From positions 124,001 through 188,000 of the forward strand of contig CAWIGR010000022.1 of NCBI GenBank assembly GCA_963835705.1: 64,000 nt of DNA, written 5' to 3'. Numbering within the stretch: the first letter of the stretch is position 1; every line of letters begins with the position of its first letter. Source of the stretch: JACVRW01 sp963835705. Lineage in GTDB: Bacteria > Actinomycetota > Thermoleophilia > Solirubrobacterales > Thermoleophilaceae. Shown piece after piece: positions 59,713 to 64,000 of this stretch. Under the pieces are notes generated by a model that searched no databases, had not been told where the DNA came from, and saw nothing but the letters and a program-made list of their open reading frames with translations. Made by a program: the position numbers and the translations under genes.

Positions 59713-60079
59713 TGACGCTCACCTCCTCTTCGTCGTGGGCCTGCAGCACGTTCTCGCCCTCCTCGCCGGTGCGGATGCGCACCGCGTCCTCGACGGGAAG
59801 CACGAACAGCTTCCCGTCGCCGACCGAGCCCGTGCGGGCGTGCCGCAGGATCACGTCCTTGATCAGCTCCACGTCCTTCGACTCCACGACGCACTCGAGC
59901 TTGAGCTTGGGCCGCAGGTGGACGGCGAGCTCCGAGCCGCGGTAGTGCTCGGTGATCGCCTTCTGCCTGCCCGAGCCCTTCACCTCGGTGATGGAGAGAC
60001 TGGGGAACCCGGCGTCGAGCAGGTCCGCGCGGATCGGCTCGAACGCCTCGTGGCGGATGTACGCGATGACCATCTTCAT
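59696..60079 (-). CDS. PII nitrogen-regulatory protein lacking Tyr51
   Basis: A 127-residue GlnB/GlnK-type trimer subunit that senses ATP/ADP and 2-oxoglutarate and controls the ammonium transporter next to it. The T-loop reads GRQKAITEHYRGSELAVHL; residue 51, the usual uridylylation or adenylylation tyrosine, is leucine (Tyr46 is kept). C-terminal signature TGSVGDGKLFVLPVEDAVRIRTGE is present, followed by an acidic extension of about 18 residues. It overlaps amt upstream (ATGA) and glnA downstream. Confidence 0.9.
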   Translation of the reverse strand: MKMVIAYIRHEAFEPIRADLLDAGFPSLSITEVKGSGRQKAITEHYRGSELAVHLRPKLKLECVVESKDVELIKDVILRHARTGSVGDGKLFVLPVEDAVRIRTGEEGENVLQAHDEEEVSVNGDRA

Positions 60080-61449
60080 GCCGTCGCCTCCGCCGTGACC
60101 GGCTGCGGCGCCGGGACCGGCCGGGCCGCCGGGGTGCCGGTCACCCCGCCGCCCATCTCAGACTGCGGGATGAACTGCTCCGGGTAGCCGTACATGCCAT
60201 GGGCGGCGATGTCGAGCCCGGCCTCCTCCTCCTCCGCGCTCACGCGGATCCCGATCGTCGCCTTGATGGCGGCGAAGGTCACGTAGGAGAGGGTGAACAC
60301 CATCGCGAAGGCCGCCGCCACGCCGACCGCCTGCACACCGAGCTGGGTCAGGCTGCCGCTGTAGATGAGGCCCGGGTCGCCGATGCCGTTGAACTCGGCC
60401 AGCCGCGGCGAGGTGAAGATGCCGCAGGCGAGCGTGCCCCAGACGCCGGCCAGGCCGTGGGCAGACAGCGCGCCGACCGGGTCGTCCAGCTTCTTGTCGA
60501 TCAGCAGCACGCCGTAGACGACGATCACGCCGCCGACCGCGCCGATGATCGGGGCCGCCCAGAACTCCACGTATCCGGACGGGGCGGTGATGGCCACCAG
60601 CCCGGCGATGGCGCCGTTCCCGGCCATGCCCACGTCAAGCGCCTTGGTCTTGATCCAGGTGACGAGCGAGGCCGCGATCACACCGCCGGCCGCGCCGAGC
60701 TGGGTGATCAGAGCCACCTCGGCGAAGCGGTCGCTGCCGACGCCGAGCGTGGAGCCCGCGTTGAAGCCGAACCAGCCGAGCCAGAGGATCAGGACTCCGA
60801 GGCCGACGAACGGCATCGAGTGCCCGGCGATCACACGCGGCTTGCCGTCGCCTCCGTACTTCCCGAGGCGCGGGCCGAGCAGCAGCAGCGCCGCGAGGGC
60901 GCCGGTCGCGCCGACGAGATGGACGACGGTGGAGCCGGCGAAGTCCTGGACGCCGTTGCCGATCTCGCTCAGGAACCCGCCGCCGAAGATCCAGTGCGCG
61001 CCGAGCGGATAGATCAGCGCAGCGAACACGATCGCATAGAGCACGTACGCCGAGAACTTCATCCGCTCGAGCGTGGTGCCCCACACGATCGCCAGCGAGA
61101 CCGCGCAGAACATGAACTGGAACAGCATGAACGCGGCGGTGGAACCCCCCACGGTGCCGGCCACCAGGCCGGTCGAGATCTCCTCGCCGAAGCTGAAGAA
61201 GAGGCCGTCGTCACCCATCAGCCATCCGGCGCCGCCGAAGGCGATGCCGAAGCCGACCGTCCACCAGGCGATCGTGGCGATCGAGAAGTTCGCGAGGATC
61301 TTCACAACGCCGTGGCCGACGTTCTTCCCGCGCGAGAAGCCGATCTCGAGCAGCGCGAAGCCGGCCTGCATGAACATGACGAGGACGGTGGCCACGACGA
61401 CCCATGTGACGTCGAGACTGCCGGCCAGCGCCTCCAATTGAGCTTCCAT
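60076..61449 (-). CDS. amt: Ammonium transporter
   Basis: A 457-residue membrane protein with eleven helices. The twin pore histidines are visible in VVHLVGATGA and SAHGLAGVWG, and MFMQAGFALLEIGFSRGKN forms the outer vestibule. The PII protein encoded next would block it when nitrogen is ample. The ATG at 61449 has AGGAGG about 12 bases upstream. First gene of amt-PII-glnA-pucR. Confidence 0.92.
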   Translation of the reverse strand: MEAQLEALAGSLDVTWVVVATVLVMFMQAGFALLEIGFSRGKNVGHGVVKILANFSIATIAWWTVGFGIAFGGAGWLMGDDGLFFSFGEEISTGLVAGTVGGSTAAFMLFQFMFCAVSLAIVWGTTLERMKFSAYVLYAIVFAALIYPLGAHWIFGGGFLSEIGNGVQDFAGSTVVHLVGATGALAALLLLGPRLGKYGGDGKPRVIAGHSMPFVGLGVLILWLGWFGFNAGSTLGVGSDRFAEVALITQLGAAGGVIAASLVTWIKTKALDVGMAGNGAIAGLVAITAPSGYVEFWAAPIIGAVGGVIVVYGVLLIDKKLDDPVGALSAHGLAGVWGTLACGIFTSPRLAEFNGIGDPGLIYSGSLTQLGVQAVGVAAAFAMVFTLSYVTFAAIKATIGIRVSAEEEEAGLDIAAHGMYGYPEQFIPQSEMGGGVTGTPAARPVPAPQPVTAEATA

Positions 61450-61640
61450 CGGTGCGAGTTCCTCCTGGTCGATTAGGGAACACCCGCACCGTAGGACCGG
61501 CGGTCCAGGGGGTCTTTAGCCACGTGTCGAAGATTCGACGGCACGATTTCGCCCCATGGTCGATAGGCTCCGCCCGCGTCGGGGCGGAGCGGGAGGCGCC
61601 GGGGCGCGCAAGGTGTCGATCTCGTCTGAGCGCCCGGCGC
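61450..61640. promoter_or_regulatory. amt upstream region
   Basis: This 191-base gap between metH and amt, both on the minus strand, should hold the promoter of the nitrogen operon. An inverted repeat TCGAAGATTCGA with partly matching CGTG/CACG flanks (about 61522-61543) could be an operator, but I cannot match it to GlnR or another nitrogen regulator by eye. Confidence 0.4.
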
Positions 61641-61644
61641 TCAG
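61626..61644 (-). terminator. Hairpin at the end of metH
   Basis: CTGAGCGCC-C-GGCGCTCAG is a perfect 9-bp inverted repeat with a 1-base centre that contains the metH stop codon (TCA 61641-61643). It could act as a transcription terminator, though no T-tract is seen. Confidence 0.45.
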
Positions 61645-64000
61645 GCCCGTGCCGGCAGCTCGCCGCCGCGCTCGGTCCCGGCGATCAGCTCGTCCGGCGA
61701 CTTCTTCTTCGGGATGAAGCCCGACTTCATTCCGAAGTAGACCGCCTGCGGGTGGTGCGCCACGATCGCCACCGTCGACTGCTCGGGCGTCACCGCGTAG
61801 CCGTCCGACAGCGTCATCCCGATCCTCTCGAGGTCGAGCAGCCGCCACACCTTCTCGTGCTCGGACTGGTCCGGGCAGGCCGGGTAGCCCCACGAGTAGC
61901 GCCGGCCCTGATCCAGGTCGATCCCGAGGCCGCGCCGCGACCTCCGAGTGCAGCCACTCGGCCAGGCCCTCTGCCGCCTGCACGCCCAGCCCGTGCGTGA
62001 ACAGCTGCTCGGCGAACTCGCCCTCCTGCTCCAGGCGCGCCATCAGCTCGGTCACCTCGGGCCCCACGGTCACGCCCTGGATCGCCACGACATCCCGCTC
62101 GCCTGAGTCGATCGGCCGGAAGAAGTCGGTTAGGCAAATGCGGTCGTGCTTGGGCTGGCGAGGGAAGGACAAGCCGTTCGCGCTCGCGTCGAGGGATCCT
62201 CCGGGTCGAACACCACCAGCTCATTGCCGTCAGCCGCGCAGGCGAAGTAACCGAGCCGCGCGCGGGGGTGCAGGTAATCCTGCTCGCGCCACATGCGCTC
62301 GAGCCGCGGCGCGAAGTCCTCGGACACGAGCCGCTCCCACTCCTCGCCCTTCACGCCGCGCCCGCCCCAGTGCAGCTTGAACAGCACGTGGCGGTCGAGG
62401 TAGGGGTAGACGTCGTCGAGGTCGATCTCCACGTCGCGCACGCCCCAGAAGGGCGGCTCGGGCAGCGGCACGTCGGTTCGTGCCGCCGAGCGGACCGAGG
62501 AGTCCGTCACGGGCGGGCCGTCGTCCACCTTCTCGCCCTGCTCGCGCAGCTTGCGCGCCTCGTCGCGGAACTTCTGGACGATCGCGCCGCGCGCCTCGTC
62601 GTCCACGAGCTGGTCCACGGTGGCCAGCCCCGCGAAGGCGTCCTTGCAGTAGAAGACGCCCGGCTCGTAGACCTCGTCGGACTCGCGACCCTTCGGGTAG
62701 AGGATCCGCCGGCCGAAGTCGCGGTTGATCGCCGCGCCGCCGATCAGCACCGGGAACTCGAGGCCGCGCTCGTGCAGCTCCTGGACGCAGGTGGGCATCT
62801 GCTTCGAGGTCGAGACGAGCAGCGCCGACAGCCCGATCGCGTCGGCCTCGTGCTCGACGGCCGCGTTGATGATCGTGTCGATCGGCACCTGCTTGCCGAG
62901 GTCGATCACCGTGTAGCCGTTGTTGGTCAGGATCGTGTTGACGAGCGACTTGCCGATGTCGTGCACGTCGCCGAACACGGTCGCGATCACGACCTTGCCC
63001 TTGGTGTGGCCCTCCATCTTCTCGAGGTAGTTCTCGAGCTGGGCCACGGCGCGCTTCATGACGGTCGCCGACTGCAGCACGAACGGGAGGATCAGCTCGC
63101 CGGCGCCGAACTTGTCGCCCACCTCCTTCATGGCGGGCAGCAGCACCTGGTTGAGCGTCGGGACCGCGCCGATCTTTTCGACTGAACGGTCGATCCAGTC
63201 CTCCACGCCCTCCTTCTTGCGGCGCAGGATGTGGAAGTGGAGCGCCTCCTCGGGCTCCATGCCCTCGGTCGGGTCGCCCGCCGTGGCCTCCTCGCTCTCG
63301 CCCTTCTGCTCGAAGTGGGCGATGAAGCGCTCGAGCGCGTCCTCGCGCCGGTTGAACACGAGGTCGTCGGTGAGCTCGCGCTCGTTCTCCGGGATCTCCG
63401 GATACGGCGTGATGTGGTTCGGGTTGACCATCGCCAGGTCGAGCCCGGCCTCCACGCAGTGGTGGAGGAAGACGGAGTTGAGCACGGCGCGCGCGCCGGG
63501 CGACACGCCGAACGACACGTTCGACACGCCCAGCGACGTATTCACACCGGGCAGCTCGGCCTTGATGCGGCGGATCCCCTCGATCGTCTCGACGGCCGAC
63601 GGCCGCCATTCCTCGTCGCCCGTGGTGAGCGTGAAGGTGAGCGCGTCGAAGATCAGCGCGTCGCGATCGAGGCCGTGCTCGTCGCAGGCCAGCTCCACGA
63701 TCCGCTTCGCGACCTCGAGCTTGCGCTCGGCGGTCTTGGCCATGCCGACCTCGTCGATCGTCAGCGCGATCACCGCGGCGCCGTGCGACTTGGCGAGCGG
63801 CACGACCGTGTCGAGCTTGTCGCGGCCCGCCTCGAGGTTGATCGAGTTGACGATCGCGCGGCCGGGGATCTGCTCGAGCGCGGCCTGGATCACCTCCGGC
63901 TCGGTGGAGTCGACCTGGATCGGCGCCGGCTGCGACAGCGCGATCCGCTTGACCACCTCGCGCATCTGCACGTCCTCGTCCTGGCGCTCCGTCAGGGCGA
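61641..64000 (-). CDS. metH: Cobalamin-dependent methionine synthase, C-terminal part (frameshifted)
   Basis: The 5' end is outside the window. Visible parts, in order: the pterin-binding domain (PIQVDSTEP, SINLEAGRDKLD, DEVGMAKTAERK, VSFGVSPGAR), the helical cap, the B12-binding domain (DVHDIGKS, GLSALLVSTSKQM, GGAAINRDFG) and the activation domain (RYSWGYPACPDQ, MTLSDGYAVTPEQSTVAI). It methylates homocysteine with 5-methyl-THF. Three single-base insertions, near 62198, 62182 and 61940, break the activation domain. This enzyme could also use the 5-methyl-THF made by LigM. Confidence 0.9.

Noticed and set aside
1..64000. tRNA, rRNA, phage or intact insertion sequence
   Set aside because: No cloverleaf with the expected TTCGA arm, no rRNA-like block and no transposase or integrase family was recognised on either strand.

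Overview
This 64 kb window comes from a very GC-rich bacterial chromosome, most likely an actinomycete of the class Thermoleophilia (inference). The grounds are an actinobacterial integration host factor (mihF), a six-gene mce operon with its own YrbE permeases and ATPase, tight ATGA/GTGA gene overlaps and many GTG or TTG starts. No tRNA, rRNA, CRISPR array, phage module or intact insertion sequence is visible, and no stretch over about 300 bases lacks a gene.

Region 1 (1-20.2 kb) is an aromatic (lignin-type) catabolic island. After a partial hutH, a DUF899 gene and a CoxE-like VWA gene come ligM (folate-dependent O-demethylase) and an MFS transporter, then pobA. One long plus-strand run follows: an SsuABC-type transporter, a PaaK-like CoA ligase, a FadR-type regulator, a CoA-transferase pair (pcaI/pcaJ-like), pcaF, pcaH, pcaG, pcaB, pcaC, a short MetE-like methyltransferase and a vanillin dehydrogenase-like enzyme. 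Together they would take vanillin or vanillate and 4-hydroxybenzoate through protocatechuate to succinyl-CoA and acetyl-CoA, with the methyl group leaving through folate and possibly homocysteine. No pcaD is present. Genes from 2.4 to 16.6 kb carry many single-base frameshifts.

Region 2 (20.2-37.3 kb) is mixed. A TPP riboswitch precedes a thiamin-precursor ABC transporter. Then come msrB, a GNAT protein divergent from a serine-palmitoyltransferase-like enzyme, an azlCD/EamA exporter group with a divergent Lrp regulator, a CGNR zinc-finger protein, pyruvate kinase, mihF, a glyoxalase-fold protein, several small conserved proteins, a B3/B4-domain protein, a membrane thioredoxin-like protein and a frameshifted MMPL exporter.

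Region 3 (37.4-50.6 kb) is the mce lipid-import system on the minus strand: two YrbE permeases, an MceG-like ATPase with a long acidic repeat-rich N-terminus, and six Mce proteins. A 157-bp imperfect palindrome lies inside this operon.

Region 4 (50.6-64 kb) holds a zinc-ribbon/SnoaL fusion, a giant LuxR regulator, an enolase-superfamily/DUF1611 pair resembling D-glutamate catabolism genes dgcA/dgcN, an aldo-keto reductase, a nitrogen operon (amt, glnB-type PII, glnA, PucR-type regulator) and the 3' part of metH.

Two families of short dispersed hairpin repeats, with stem changes that keep base pairing, occur across the window and are the least explained structures in it.
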